A stretch of DNA of 64,000 nt, taken from assembly GCA_963821815.1 (NCBI GenBank), contig CAWGFG010000006.1, forward strand, positions 2,542,001-2,606,000, read 5' to 3'. A program made the translations under genes and the position numbers. A model generated the notes under the pieces. That model saw nothing but the letters and a program-made list of their open reading frames with translations. It was not told the origin of the DNA and did no database searches. The DNA is from JASGTU01 sp963821815 (lineage in GTDB: Bacteria; Chloroflexota; Anaerolineae; Caldilineales; Caldilineaceae). This document shows, one piece after another, positions 45,303-54,801 of this stretch. The first letter of the stretch is position 1. Each line of letters begins with the position of its first letter.

Positions 45303-46556
45303 ATGAACCTACCGTACAGAAACCAGATCGCTGTGATCATTCCCACATGGAATGGCATGCGCGACCTGCCATCCTGCCTATCGGCGCTGGACCGGCAACA
45401 GGGCGTTGCCTTTGACATCATCGCCGTGGACAATGCGTCAACCGACGGTACGCCTGACTACATCGCGCAGTACTGGCCTGACGTTCACCTCATTCGCAAC
45501 GAGAAAAACCTGGGATTCGCCCGAGCCTGCAACATGGGTCTGCGGGCGGCGCACGGCCACTCCATTTTCGTCCTCCTCAACCAAGACACAGAAGTCTTTC
45601 CGGACTGGTTAGCAAAGCTTGTCGCGCCGCTGCAGGAGTATCCGTCCATCGGCGTAGTTGGCAGCAAGGCCATATTCCCCAACGGAAAGATTCAGCATGC
45701 AGGCGGGATCATCAATGCGCAAGGCCTTGGCACGCACATCGGTCGCGGCGAACGTGATCGCGGCCAATACGGCGTGATGCGGCAGGTGGATTTCGTCACC
45801 GGCGCAGCACTCGCCATCACACGCGACGCGTATGACGCGGCGGGCGGGCTGGATGAGAATTTCTCGCCGGCTTATTTTGAAGACGTGGACTGGTGCTATC
45901 GTGTTCGCAATGCCGGGTATCACATCGTATATGTGCCGGACTCCATGCTCGTTCACAAAGAGGGTCCAACTTTAAGCGCCGGCGGTCACGATGCGGAGTT
46001 CCTGCTGCACAGAAATCGGCTGCGCTTTGTCCTCAAACATTGGCCGCTAGAAAAGCTGCGCAACGAGTTTATGCCGACGGAAGAAGTCTGGTTGGACAGT
46101 CTTGGACATCGAGGCGAGACCCTAGTGGGCGCCATGCACCACGCCTATCTGCATCAGTTCATTCGGCTGGAGGAAATCATCGAGGCGCGCAGCGAGATGT
46201 TTGCGGATGATGAGGACGAATTGGAAGGACTAGCCTCCATACTGCTTGGTTTGCGAGCCGTCTATCCACTAAGCCCTGCGAAACTGAATAACCAGGACAT
46301 CCGCCGCGTGCGGTCCCCGGGAAGCGTGCCGAAAAATGGATTGTTCGCACGTATACAGCGGCGTTTCCCCCGCATTTCGCATGCACTGCTCTCCACGCCA
46401 CTCACCAGACCGCTGGTGCGGTTGAGCAACCAGCAGAAACTCGCCGAAGTACTGGTCGAGTATATTCGGGAAAACAATCGTGAGATCAACGAACTAGCCC
46501 AGGAAATTGAAATCCTGAAAACTCAGGTTCGGGACCAAAAGTCGACGACGAATTGA
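45303..46556 (+). CDS. GT2 family glycosyltransferase (rhamnosyltransferase-like)
   Basis: A 417-residue GT2 enzyme with IAVIIPTWNGMRDLPSCL at the start, VDNASTDGTPDYI, NLGFARACNMGLR, the LLNQDTEVFPDWL catalytic motif and YFEDVDWCYRVRNAGY. This layout is typical of rhamnosyltransferases such as WbbL. The last 120 residues are basic, then end in a coiled coil (YIRENNREINELAQEIEIL). It is the last gene of the glycan operon; 82 bp with no clear terminator separate it from the ROK kinase gene. Confidence 0.88.
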   Translation: MNLPYRNQIAVIIPTWNGMRDLPSCLSALDRQQGVAFDIIAVDNASTDGTPDYIAQYWPDVHLIRNEKNLGFARACNMGLRAAHGHSIFVLLNQDTEVFPDWLAKLVAPLQEYPSIGVVGSKAIFPNGKIQHAGGIINAQGLGTHIGRGERDRGQYGVMRQVDFVTGAALAITRDAYDAAGGLDENFSPAYFEDVDWCYRVRNAGYHIVYVPDSMLVHKEGPTLSAGGHDAEFLLHRNRLRFVLKHWPLEKLRNEFMPTEEVWLDSLGHRGETLVGAMHHAYLHQFIRLEEIIEARSEMFADDEDELEGLASILLGLRAVYPLSPAKLNNQDIRRVRSPGSVPKNGLFARIQRRFPRISHALLSTPLTRPLVRLSNQQKLAEVLVEYIRENNREINELAQEIEILKTQVRDQKSTTN

Positions 46557-46638
46557 TACCAGTTCGTGAAGAGATAAATATTCGAAAAAACAGCGGCACC
46601 AGAATAGTTCGCCCCCTTACTATCAGGTTGAGTTCCAA

Positions 46639-47595
46639 ATGACAATCCAGAACGAAGACGCCCCGCTCGCCATTGGCATTGACGTCGGCGCCACCAAAAT
46701 TAGCGCCGCACTTGTCGACAAAGACGGCGCCGTGCTCATCGAACGTCGCACTATGACGTTGGTCAACGACGGTGCTGACGCCGTCGTCGGGCGCATGGCC
46801 CGGTTAGCCCGCGAATTGCAGCAGACCGCTCCCGAGCGAATCGCCGGTATTGGGGTCGGCACACCTGGCTATGTAGACCCCAGCCGTGGCGTGGTTGCCT
46901 ATGCGGTGAACATGAACTGGCGTGACGTTTCCTTAGTAGAAATGCTAGAGCGTCAGTTACAGAGTGACATCCCTGTGCATGTCGACAACGATGCCAATGT
47001 GCTGGCGCTAGGCGAATACTACTATGGCGCGGCTAAGAACTGCGGAGATCTGGTCTACGTCAGCATTGGTTCCGGTCTGGGTAGCGGATTTCTGGTGGAT
47101 CACCGACTGGTACACGGCGTGGAATTTCGCGCCGCAGAGCTCGGACATTTGCCCCTGGATCTCGAGGGGCGAGCCTGTCCGTGCGGACTGCGCGGTTGTG
47201 CCGAAACCGTCGTCTCAGGTCCGGGCATTTTGGCAACGGCACGCGAGTTGCTGCGCGAACGCAAATCATCTCTGCGAAGGGTCTCCCAGCTTACGCCGGA
47301 GGATGTGCTGTCTGCTGCGCAGGAGGGCGACACGATGGCTATAGACGCATTTGCATTCACGGGACAGTGGCTGGGACATGCGCTTGCCATATGCGCAACG
47401 CTGCTGAATCCATCGCGTATCATTATCGGTGGCGGCATGGGCCTGGCAGCCTTTGATTACCTAGTCCCCGGAGCGCTGCAAGAAATGCGTCGCCGCTGCA
47501 TTGCGGGCAGCATAACGAGCCTGGAGATAGTACGCTCGCAGGTGCATTCCAGTGCGGTCGGTGCTTCGTCACTCGTGTGGCATTCAGCAAACTAG
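46639..47595 (+). CDS. ROK family sugar kinase (glucokinase-like)
   Basis: A 318-residue ROK protein. The phosphate-binding motif is IGIDVGATKISAALVD near the N-terminus, the catalytic Asp is in VHVDNDANVLALGE, and the ROK zinc site is represented by GHLPLDLEGRACPCGLRGCAE. A DNA-binding N-terminal domain is absent, so it is an enzyme rather than a NagC-type repressor. Glucose is the commonest substrate for proteins of this form, but N-acetylmannosamine or fructose kinases look alike. It lies one base before the AlkA-type glycosylase start. Confidence 0.88.
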   Translation: MTIQNEDAPLAIGIDVGATKISAALVDKDGAVLIERRTMTLVNDGADAVVGRMARLARELQQTAPERIAGIGVGTPGYVDPSRGVVAYAVNMNWRDVSLVEMLERQLQSDIPVHVDNDANVLALGEYYYGAAKNCGDLVYVSIGSGLGSGFLVDHRLVHGVEFRAAELGHLPLDLEGRACPCGLRGCAETVVSGPGILATARELLRERKSSLRRVSQLTPEDVLSAAQEGDTMAIDAFAFTGQWLGHALAICATLLNPSRIIIGGGMGLAAFDYLVPGALQEMRRRCIAGSITSLEIVRSQVHSSAVGASSLVWHSAN

Positions 47596-47596
47596 C

Positions 47597-48241
47597 ATGA
47601 CCGGCATACAGGACAATCGGACGCTGGACGAGCGAACCTACGACGAGATCGTCCTGGAACTTGCGCGGAAAGAACAACATTTCGCAGCGATTCTGGAAGC
47701 GCATGGACCGCCGCCGTTCTGGCATCGCGAGCCAGGCTTTCCCGCGCTCATCCACATCATTCTAGAACAGCAAGTATCGCTGGCCTCTGCGCTGGCTGCG
47801 TTCGAGCGCGTCCAGGAATTGACCAATCCGTTGACGCCGGAGAATTTCCTCGCCCTGACCGACGAGCAACTGCGCTCGGCCTACTTCAGCCGGCAGAAAA
47901 TTGCCTACGGTCGAGCGCTGTCTGAGGCGCTGGTCCAAGGCGACCTGGACCTTAACGCACTGGACAAACTAGACGATGACGCAGTGCGCAAGGAGCTGAC
48001 TCGCGTGAAGGGCGTCGGTCCCTGGACTGCCGATATTTATCTGCTCATAGCCTTGCGCCGAGCGGACGTGTGGCCTATCGGAGACCTGGGATTGGTGACA
48101 GCCATTCACGAAGTGCTAGAATTGACGGAACGTCCGGATGCCGATGAACTAGAGACGCTTAGCCGGTCGTGGCGGCCGTGGCGATCCGTGGCAACGCGCT
48201 TCTTCTGGCATCACTATCTCAGCACAAAACGCAGACGGTAA
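47597..48241 (+). CDS. DNA-3-methyladenine glycosylase (AlkA-like, HhH-GPD)
   Basis: A 214-residue HhH-GPD protein. It has the LILEQQVSLASA-type helix (here IILEQQVSLASALAAF), the helix-hairpin-helix LTRVKGVGPWTADIYLL, and the catalytic Asp in WPIGDLGL. It lacks the four-cysteine Fe-S motif of endonuclease III, which supports an AlkA-type alkylbase glycosylase. It is short compared with E. coli AlkA because it has no N-terminal beta domain. The start ATG 47597 is one base after the ROK kinase stop. Confidence 0.88.
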   Translation: MTGIQDNRTLDERTYDEIVLELARKEQHFAAILEAHGPPPFWHREPGFPALIHIILEQQVSLASALAAFERVQELTNPLTPENFLALTDEQLRSAYFSRQKIAYGRALSEALVQGDLDLNALDKLDDDAVRKELTRVKGVGPWTADIYLLIALRRADVWPIGDLGLVTAIHEVLELTERPDADELETLSRSWRPWRSVATRFFWHHYLSTKRRR

Positions 48242-48362
48242 ATCTGACGAGGATGACGGACTTGCTGCATAGGAATGTGCAGCGAATAGTCGCAGCGATT
48301 CGCATAAATATGCAGTATGGCGCCGCAAGATATATAGAAACCACTAGCGTAGGAGATATAGA

Positions 48363-49307
48363 ATGGCAAAAATCGTGGTGACGGGCGCGGCAGGCTTTGT
48401 CGGCTCCCATCTCAGTGAAGAACTGATCCGTCGCGGACATGACGTGGTAGGTGTTGACGGTTTCATTCCCTACTACCCTCGCGAGCTAAAGGAACAGAAC
48501 CTCACCGACCTGCTGAACAGTCCCCAGTTCGACTTCCACGAGCTTGATCTGCGCTACGCTGAGCTATCGTCTTTGCTCGACGGCGTTGATGCCGTGTTCC
48601 ATTTGGCAGCCATGGCGGGGCTTCTGCGCAGCTGGCAGGAATTCGACAGCTATATGACCTGCAACATTCAGGCGACGCAACGGCTGCTAGATTCCGCTCG
48701 GCAGCCGAACACGCCACACTTCCTGCAGATCTCTACGTCATCTGTGTATGGCCGGTTTGCCACCGGCGACGAGTCATCGCCGCTCACGCCGATCTCGCCC
48801 TACGGCATCACCAAACTAGCAGCCGAAAACCTCTGTCGCGCCTACGCAGACAGCTTTGACCTGCCCGTCACGATCCTGCGCCTCTATTCCGTCTATGGTC
48901 CGCGTCAGCGTCCTGATATGGGATACAACATTTTCATCCGCTCCATCCTGCAGAATGAACTCATTACCATTGACGGTGACGGCACGGACAGCCGCAGCAA
49001 CACTTATGTGAAGGACTGCGTTCAGGGGCTCGTGTTGGCCTATGAGCAACCGGAGCAAAGCGTTGGCGAGGCGTTCAATATCGGCGGCGGTGAGGAAGTT
49101 ACTGTGCATCAAGTCCTAAACGTTCTCGAAGAGGTCATAGGGCAGCCGGTCAAGAAGACCTACGGTCCTCGACGTCCCGGCGACCAGCGTCGTACGGTGG
49201 CCGACGTATCCAAGGCGCAACGGTTGCTTGGCTACAATCCATCGACAAGCGTCGCCGACGGGCTGTCAGCACAGGTTGCATGGCAACGCCAGCAGTTAGG
49301 GCTATAG
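48363..49307 (+). CDS. NAD-dependent sugar epimerase/dehydratase (extended SDR)
   Basis: A 314-residue extended SDR. It has the Rossmann motif TGAAGFVGSH at 7-16, VFHLAAMAG, the active-site Ser in ISTSSVYG, and YGITK with the catalytic Tyr and Lys. RLYSVYGPRQRPDMG is a UDP-sugar-binding loop like that in UDP-glucose/UDP-glucuronate 4-epimerases. The C-terminal PRRPGDQRRTVADVSKAQRLLGY motif is also typical. It probably provides an epimerised nucleotide sugar for the glycan cluster. AGGAG lies about eight bases before ATG 48363. Confidence 0.87.
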   Translation: MAKIVVTGAAGFVGSHLSEELIRRGHDVVGVDGFIPYYPRELKEQNLTDLLNSPQFDFHELDLRYAELSSLLDGVDAVFHLAAMAGLLRSWQEFDSYMTCNIQATQRLLDSARQPNTPHFLQISTSSVYGRFATGDESSPLTPISPYGITKLAAENLCRAYADSFDLPVTILRLYSVYGPRQRPDMGYNIFIRSILQNELITIDGDGTDSRSNTYVKDCVQGLVLAYEQPEQSVGEAFNIGGGEEVTVHQVLNVLEEVIGQPVKKTYGPRRPGDQRRTVADVSKAQRLLGYNPSTSVADGLSAQVAWQRQQLGL

Positions 49308-49377
49308 CCTGCCCTGTGACTATGCACCCGATGCAACTGCGCATCATTCACTGGAAGCACAGGCGGCACACGACGGA

Positions 49378-49740
49378 TTAGGTGTACGCGGAGAGCTTCT
49401 TCTTTAATACGTGCGGATGGGGCTCGGTCAAGAAGGTGCCGTCTGGGAAGACGATGGTGGGCACGCTTTGGAAACCTTTATTGATCTGCATGACGGTTTC
49501 TGCGGCATCTGCATCTTTGCTTATGTCAATTTCGTTGTAATCAACCTTCATGGATTTCATCACATGTTTGGCTTGCCAACAGGTAGGGCACCATTTGGTC
49601 GTGTACATCGTGATGCCGCTGTTTGACTGATTGTCTGATGCAGTTGGATTCATGCCGTTCTCACTCATGCCGTTCTCAATCATGCCGTTCTCAATCATAC
49701 CGTTCTCAATTATACCGTTCTCACTCATAAGGTCTGGCAT
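49378..49740 (-). CDS. Glutaredoxin-like protein with N-terminal pentapeptide repeats
   Basis: The C-terminal 80 residues are a glutaredoxin fold with the redox motif CPTC in MYTTKWCPTCWQAKHVM, the cis-Pro segment QSVPTIVFPDGT, and a short C-terminal helix. It would act as a small thiol-disulfide reductase, perhaps using mycothiol or a related thiol (mycoredoxin-like). In front are five pentapeptides (M/I-I/S-E-N-G) encoded by a 15-bp tandem repeat. Most of the repeats begin with ATG, so several starts are possible: 49740, 49728 or one of the internal ATG codons. No strong ribosome-binding site distinguishes them. Confidence 0.8.
   Translation of the reverse strand: MPDLMSENGIIENGMIENGMIENGMSENGMNPTASDNQSNSGITMYTTKWCPTCWQAKHVMKSMKVDYNEIDISKDADAAETVMQINKGFQSVPTIVFPDGTFLTEPHPHVLKKKLSAYT
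49654..49728 (-). repeat. Five 15-bp tandem repeats at the start of the glutaredoxin gene
   Basis: The unit read on the minus strand is ATGATTGAGAACGGC with small variations (AGT for ATT, ATA for ATG). It encodes M-I/S-E-N-G. The repeats sit at the N-terminal border and change neither the frame nor the redox domain. Confidence 0.92.
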
Positions 49741-50041
49741 CCTGTATGACGTAAGGCCAAATGCCAGTAGGTTCTTTGCTAGGCGCCCGCCCAGTGTACT
49801 ATATAGCTGGTGATATCTACATCTTGAACACCCGCTTACATCAAGAATCATATTCTTATACAAGGATCGGCTCTGTAACTAGCATGACAGTGCAACGTAG
49901 TATGCCAACAGGGGTAGAATATGCTTACAATGTTGCATCACGTTCTTAGTTACAACAGTGAAAATTTGCGTTTCAACCTGCATTGGGTAGAGTTGATCAG
50001 TAGTACTTAGCTTGTTTACCTCCTCGAAAGGGGTTCCATAT

Positions 50042-53000
50042 ATGACCACAAAACTTGCACCTCCGAATAGCTTCCTTTCTGAAAGAGACATGAAAGCCGT
50101 CACCGAGGAAAGTCGCGATCTGGCCAATGAATTGTCCAGTGTCGTGCGCGGGGATGTCCGCTTCGACGGTACCTCGCGGATGCTCTACAGCACCGACGCC
50201 AGCTTGTACCAGATTCAGCCCGTCGGTGTCGTCATCCCGCGCACAGCGGACGATGTGCAAGCGGTCGTGGAGATTGCTGCAAAACGCCGCGTCCCCGTAC
50301 TGGCGCGTGGTGGTGGAAGCTCGCTGGCAGGACAAACGGTGGGTGCAGCCATTGTGCTGGATTTCAGCAAATATATGGACCGCATCTTGGCCCTAGATGT
50401 GGACGCAATGACGGTCAAGACCGAGCCAGGCATCACTGTCACAACCCTCAACGCAGCACTGGCGCCGCATGGCCTCATGCTAGGCCCGGACCCTGCCAGC
50501 GCCGACCGTGCGACAATGGGCGGCAGTGCAGCCAACAACGCAACGGGCAGCCACAGCATCCTATACGGCATGCTCGCCGACAACATCACAGAGACAGGCG
50601 TTGTCCTTTCGGACGGCTCACTGGCTCGGTTTGGCCCGGTGGAGTCCGATGCGCTTAAAGCCATGGCGAAACGAGACGGTCTGGAGGGGGCGCTCTATGC
50701 CACGATTCCAAATCTGGTTATCGGTTCCATCAACGACATCCTCATTAGCTTTCCCAAACACTGGCGTCGCACATCCGGTTATATGCTGGACCGATTGGCA
50801 GCCGGTCTGATTCCAGCGGAGCAACGGTCTCTGCTCAGCTTTGATTCGCGCTTCCGCCCGGAAATAAGCGACCCGCGTAACATCAACTATTTCAATTTGG
50901 CGCAGCTGATGACCGGCAGTGAGGGCACGCTGGCTGTCATGACCGACCTGACCGTGAAGCTTGTCAAACGCCCGACGCGCACGGCAATCGCAGTCCTCCA
51001 CTTCGACCACGTGGTCGCCGCTTGTGCCGCTGTGCCCGATATCCTGGAGACTGCCCCCAGCGCCTGTGAGCTGCTGGACAAACAGCTCATGGACCTGGCG
51101 CGTGCGCAACGAGAATGGGCCAAACGGCTCAACTTTGTGATAGGCGACCCTGCTGCTGTACTCCTGACGGAATATTACGGCGAGACTGAGGCAGAGCTTG
51201 AAGGCAAGATTGACCATCTGCAACAACATCTGAAGAATCACGGCTACAATGGCGCCTTCTTACGCGTCATGGACCCCATAGAGCAGAAAATTGTCTGGAC
51301 CGTGCGCAAAGCCGGCCTAAACCTGCTTATGGGCCAGCGCGGCGACTTCAAACCGGTACCCGGTATCGAAGATGTCAGCGTGCCGCAGGAGCACCTCGCC
51401 GCGTATATCGACAACATTCTGAGTTATGCTCGCAGCAAAGGTGACATTCCCGGCGTGGCTGTCTACGCACATGCTTCAGCGGGTTGTCTGCATGTGCGCC
51501 CGTTGCTGAACACGAAGACGGCTCGGGGCGTGGAGCTGTTGCAGGATTTGGGTTCATATGCCTGTGATCTGGCACTCTCCTACGGCGGCACAATGAGCGG
51601 TGAACACGGCGACGGCCTGGCACGTAGTCCATACAATGAGAAGCTCTTCGGTCCTGCGCTCTACAAGACCATGCAAGAGGTCAAGCGCACCTTCGATCCC
51701 AACAACATCATGAATCCCGGCAAGATTGTGGACGCAGCGCCGCTCACCAACAATCTGCGCTTCGGCCCTGATTATCGGACCATCGAGTTGGACACAGTCT
51801 TTGATTGGGAAAAGGACGGCGGTTTCGCCAAGGCTGTGGAAATGTGCAACGGAGCAGGCGTATGTCGGAAGATCGATATCGACAACATGTGCCCCACCTT
51901 TATGGCCACACGGGAAGAATCTTCCTCCACTCGCGGTCGAGCCAACACGCTGCGTAACGCGCTGGCAGGTCGTATTCCACACGAGGAACTCTTCTCTGAC
52001 GATGCTTTCGCAATCATACACCAGTGCATGGGATGCAAGGCGTGCAAGACCGAATGCCCGTCAGCCGTTGACATGGCGAAGATTAAGTTCGAGTACCTAA
52101 TACAGTATTACAGGCGTCATGGCGTTCCTATCTTTAATCGCCTCATGGGGATGCTGCCTGTGCTGGACGAGCTGCTCTTCAAACTCGGCAGACCGTTCAT
52201 CCCGCTAGTCAATTGGGGAATGGGAACTGCGCTTGGCAAAGAGATTTTCTCACTCATAGGCGTGGACAAACGACGTTCCATGCCCACGTACGCCGATGAA
52301 ACCTTCGAGGACTGGTTCCGGCGTCGTTCACAGAATCGTTCCAAAGTACCGCCTGTGACGTATTATCCTAATGGCCCTGTCATGATCTTCAACGACACAT
52401 GGGTGCAGTACAACGAAACGCAGATAGGCAAAGCCATGGTGCGCCTGCTGGAAGCCGCAGGTTACGAGGTATTCATCTCAGCCGGTCGCAAGTGCTGCGG
52501 GCGCACGCTGATCACTGGCGGTCAAGGCGACAAGGCTGTGCCATGGATAGACCATAATGTTGCGTTGTTGACCCCGTACGTTATGCGGGGTATTCCGATT
52601 ATCGGCGTAGAACCGAGCTGCATACTCACGCTGCGAGACGACTATCTCGACCTGGCTTCTGATAAAGATAGAGCTAAGATATTGGCGAGCGGATGCTTTA
52701 CTTTCGAGGAGTTCATCGAACGAGAGCTGCATGCCGGCAGATTCAATCCTATGTGGAAGAGAGATTCTGTGAAAGCGTTGCTGCACGGGCACTGTCATCA
52801 AAAAGCACTGGTCGGCAATGCGCCGACGGTGGCGGTAATGAAAGCTGCCGGGTATGATGTAGCCGTAATCGACAGCGGCTGCTGTGGCATGGCAGGCAAC
52901 TTCGGTTATGCCAAGGAAACGTTCGACCTAAGTCAGAAAGTGGGGGAAGATCGGCTTTTTAAGGTCGTGCGAGCCGCGCCGGACGACATGATCATCGTCG

Positions 53001-53095
53001 CCAGCGGCACAAGCTGTCGACATCAGATGAAGGACGCGACAGGTCGAGTGCCGTTGCACCTGGCGGAAGCCCTGGACCGACGACTCGCACTGTAA
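50042..53095 (+). CDS. YdiJ-like FAD-linked dehydrogenase with Fe-S and CCG domains, 1017 aa
   Basis: The N-terminal half is a FAD-binding type 4 oxidase: PRTADDVQAVVEIAAKRRVP, GGGSSLAGQTVG, and the GGSAANNATGSHSILYG nucleotide loop. A FAD-oxidase C domain follows, ending in the GTMSGEHGDGLARS signature. The C-terminal half has iron-sulfur motifs (CNGAGVC near 51,844 and CMGCKACKTECP near 52,025) and two CCG-type cysteine boxes (CCGRTL near 52,493 and SGCCGMAGNFGYA near 52,877). Length and order match E. coli YdiJ, reported as a D-2-hydroxyglutarate dehydrogenase; D-lactate or glycolate are alternative substrates. The start ATG 50042 has AAAGGGG eight bases upstream. Confidence 0.88.
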   Translation: MTTKLAPPNSFLSERDMKAVTEESRDLANELSSVVRGDVRFDGTSRMLYSTDASLYQIQPVGVVIPRTADDVQAVVEIAAKRRVPVLARGGGSSLAGQTVGAAIVLDFSKYMDRILALDVDAMTVKTEPGITVTTLNAALAPHGLMLGPDPASADRATMGGSAANNATGSHSILYGMLADNITETGVVLSDGSLARFGPVESDALKAMAKRDGLEGALYATIPNLVIGSINDILISFPKHWRRTSGYMLDRLAAGLIPAEQRSLLSFDSRFRPEISDPRNINYFNLAQLMTGSEGTLAVMTDLTVKLVKRPTRTAIAVLHFDHVVAACAAVPDILETAPSACELLDKQLMDLARAQREWAKRLNFVIGDPAAVLLTEYYGETEAELEGKIDHLQQHLKNHGYNGAFLRVMDPIEQKIVWTVRKAGLNLLMGQRGDFKPVPGIEDVSVPQEHLAAYIDNILSYARSKGDIPGVAVYAHASAGCLHVRPLLNTKTARGVELLQDLGSYACDLALSYGGTMSGEHGDGLARSPYNEKLFGPALYKTMQEVKRTFDPNNIMNPGKIVDAAPLTNNLRFGPDYRTIELDTVFDWEKDGGFAKAVEMCNGAGVCRKIDIDNMCPTFMATREESSSTRGRANTLRNALAGRIPHEELFSDDAFAIIHQCMGCKACKTECPSAVDMAKIKFEYLIQYYRRHGVPIFNRLMGMLPVLDELLFKLGRPFIPLVNWGMGTALGKEIFSLIGVDKRRSMPTYADETFEDWFRRRSQNRSKVPPVTYYPNGPVMIFNDTWVQYNETQIGKAMVRLLEAAGYEVFISAGRKCCGRTLITGGQGDKAVPWIDHNVALLTPYVMRGIPIIGVEPSCILTLRDDYLDLASDKDRAKILASGCFTFEEFIERELHAGRFNPMWKRDSVKALLHGHCHQKALVGNAPTVAVMKAAGYDVAVIDSGCCGMAGNFGYAKETFDLSQKVGEDRLFKVVRAAPDDMIIVASGTSCRHQMKDATGRVPLHLAEALDRRLAL

Positions 53096-53194
53096 CCGTA
53101 GAGGTCCAGTCAGTCGTATAGACTTAATAGAATCGCCAACGGGAACGAGTTCGGTTTTGTACAGGCTTGCCAACTAAGTGGAGACTAGTGCGTC

Positions 53195-53509
53195 ATGTCA
53201 GAACTGAATCCCTATCCAGCGTCGCCTCGCAGCGGCGGCAGCACCGTTCAGCGCTACACCGTGCTGGCGGTTATCGTGCTTTGTACGGTTATTTGTTTGC
53301 TGCTAGCCTTGTCGCTGCTCAGTGCATGGGGTGTTCCCGAGAGCGAAGCTGTCCCCAGTGGCTGGCGCTGGCTGCTCGGCACGGACGTGCAGACGTTCCG
53401 CTCAGAGACCATTGCTCTGCTGCTGGGCACGGTGCTGCTGGGATTCGCTGTTGGAGGAATCTGGTTCTTGCTGGCGGCTGGCTGGCGGTGGTTTCGGCGT
53501 CTGTTCTAG
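53195..53509 (+). CDS. Small two-helix membrane protein, 104 aa
   Basis: A 104-residue protein with a polar N-terminus, a first helix (YTVLAVIVLCTVICLLLALSLL), a short loop with PESEAVPSGWRWLLGTDVQTF, and a second helix (IALLLGTVLLGFAVGGIWFLL), ending in basic RWFRRLF. No family is recognised. It lies 99 bp after the YdiJ-like gene and ends 15 bp before the convergent rnd gene. It might be a partner anchoring the dehydrogenase, but that is only a guess from position. Confidence 0.65.
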   Translation: MSELNPYPASPRSGGSTVQRYTVLAVIVLCTVICLLLALSLLSAWGVPESEAVPSGWRWLLGTDVQTFRSETIALLLGTVLLGFAVGGIWFLLAAGWRWFRRLF

Positions 53510-53524
53510 CGCAATCTGGATCAG

Positions 53525-54691
53525 CTATCGCTGGAGGATGTCGAGTATCTCCTTGCCGTATGTCTCCGCTTTCCAGGTACCAATATCATCTAGCTTCTGC
53601 AACTCGCTAATCGATTCGGGACGTTGCTTGGCGATCTCTAGCAGCGTCGCGTTGGCCATGACAATATCTGGATCCACTCCGCGTGCCTCGGCAGTCTTTG
53701 TACGCCAATGACGCAAGCTGTCGTACAGCGATTGCACTTTCCGGTCATTCACATAATCAGGACGTGGATTTGATTCCGGCAGCGGTGGAATGCGCCTTTG
53801 CTTGCCGATGAGGATAGCCTCGAGCAATTGCTTGCCATAACGCTGCACGCTCGTCTTGCCCACGCCGGGTGTCTGGCGGATATCGTCGAGCGTATGGGGC
53901 TGTTCCACAGCCAGTTCTGCCAGGGCTTGGTTGCGCATCACTTTGAACGGCGGCACATCGCGACGTTGCGCTTCTTCCTCACGCCACTCCCACAGCGCCT
54001 CTAGTACACCGTGGTCTTCTCGCGGCACATCGCGGGTCTCTTTCATCTGCCACATAGTGCGCGGCGTTGTCTCATGCATGCTATAGTCGGTTTGAGACAG
54101 ATTCCGAAACGCCTCTTTTGCCTCCTGCCAGCGTCCAGTCCGTTCCAGTTCGTCGCGCAGGATGGAACGCAGTGGCAGCAGATAGTGCGTGTCCTTCTGT
54201 GCGTAGGTAGTCTGCTCGTGGGTTAAGGGTCGTTTCCCCCAGTCAGTCCGTTGCATGCGCTTGTTCGACTGAACACCGAACTCGTCACTGAGGATCGATG
54301 CCAGCCCGACCTTCTCCCTGCCAAGGATGCGCGCCGCAAGCTGCGTATCGAAAAGCTTCTGCACCTCGATGCCGAACTCGCGCTGCAAGAGCAGCAGGTC
54401 GTTCTCTGCTGCGTGCATAATCACTTCGGTTTCGGGATTCGATAGCAACTCTCCCAGCGGCAACAAATCCTTAATCGCCAGCGGATCAATGAGGTAGTCG
54501 GAGACTTCGCTTTCGTTGCCCTCTGTGTACACAGAAAGCTGTATCAGGCAGACCTTGGGATAGTAGCTGTAGAGGCTATCGCTTTCAGTATCGATGGCGA
54601 ACAAATGGATGTGGCCAAGTTCCTTCATCACCTGATGAAGCTGGTCGGCCGTCTGCACCACTTTCGGCGTCACTAACGGGGCTATAGACAT
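53525..54691 (-). CDS. rnd: Ribonuclease D
   Basis: A 388-residue DEDDy exonuclease that trims tRNA and other small RNA 3' ends. The catalytic acids appear in FAIDTESDSLYSY (Exo I), HAAENDLLLLQREF (Exo II) and YAQKDTHYLLPL (Exo III). Two HRDC domains follow (ALWEWREEEAQRRDVPPF, then SLRHWRTKTAEARGVDP), matching the normal RNase D plan. The start ATG 54691 is about 50 bp downstream of a strong minus-strand promoter at 54741-54770. It converges with the small membrane-protein gene. Confidence 0.93.
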   Translation of the reverse strand: MSIAPLVTPKVVQTADQLHQVMKELGHIHLFAIDTESDSLYSYYPKVCLIQLSVYTEGNESEVSDYLIDPLAIKDLLPLGELLSNPETEVIMHAAENDLLLLQREFGIEVQKLFDTQLAARILGREKVGLASILSDEFGVQSNKRMQRTDWGKRPLTHEQTTYAQKDTHYLLPLRSILRDELERTGRWQEAKEAFRNLSQTDYSMHETTPRTMWQMKETRDVPREDHGVLEALWEWREEEAQRRDVPPFKVMRNQALAELAVEQPHTLDDIRQTPGVGKTSVQRYGKQLLEAILIGKQRRIPPLPESNPRPDYVNDRKVQSLYDSLRHWRTKTAEARGVDPDIVMANATLLEIAKQRPESISELQKLDDIGTWKAETYGKEILDILQR

Positions 54692-54740
54692 AAGCTGATT
54701 GCGGTCCTACCCGGTGTATAATGGATACAATATGAAATAC

Positions 54741-54770
54741 ATAGTACAGTCCACGCCGAACAGGTGTCAA
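54741..54770 (-). promoter_or_regulatory. Sigma70-type promoter for rnd
   Basis: On the minus strand a perfect TTGACA (54765-54770) and TACTAT (54741-54746) are separated by 18 bp. The start site would lie about 40 bases before the rnd ATG. A plus-strand TATAAT at 54717-54722 could serve the divergent CorA-like gene. Confidence 0.6.
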
Positions 54771-54801
54771 GAGTACGACCAGGCCAAACCAGAGTAGGTC
54801 C

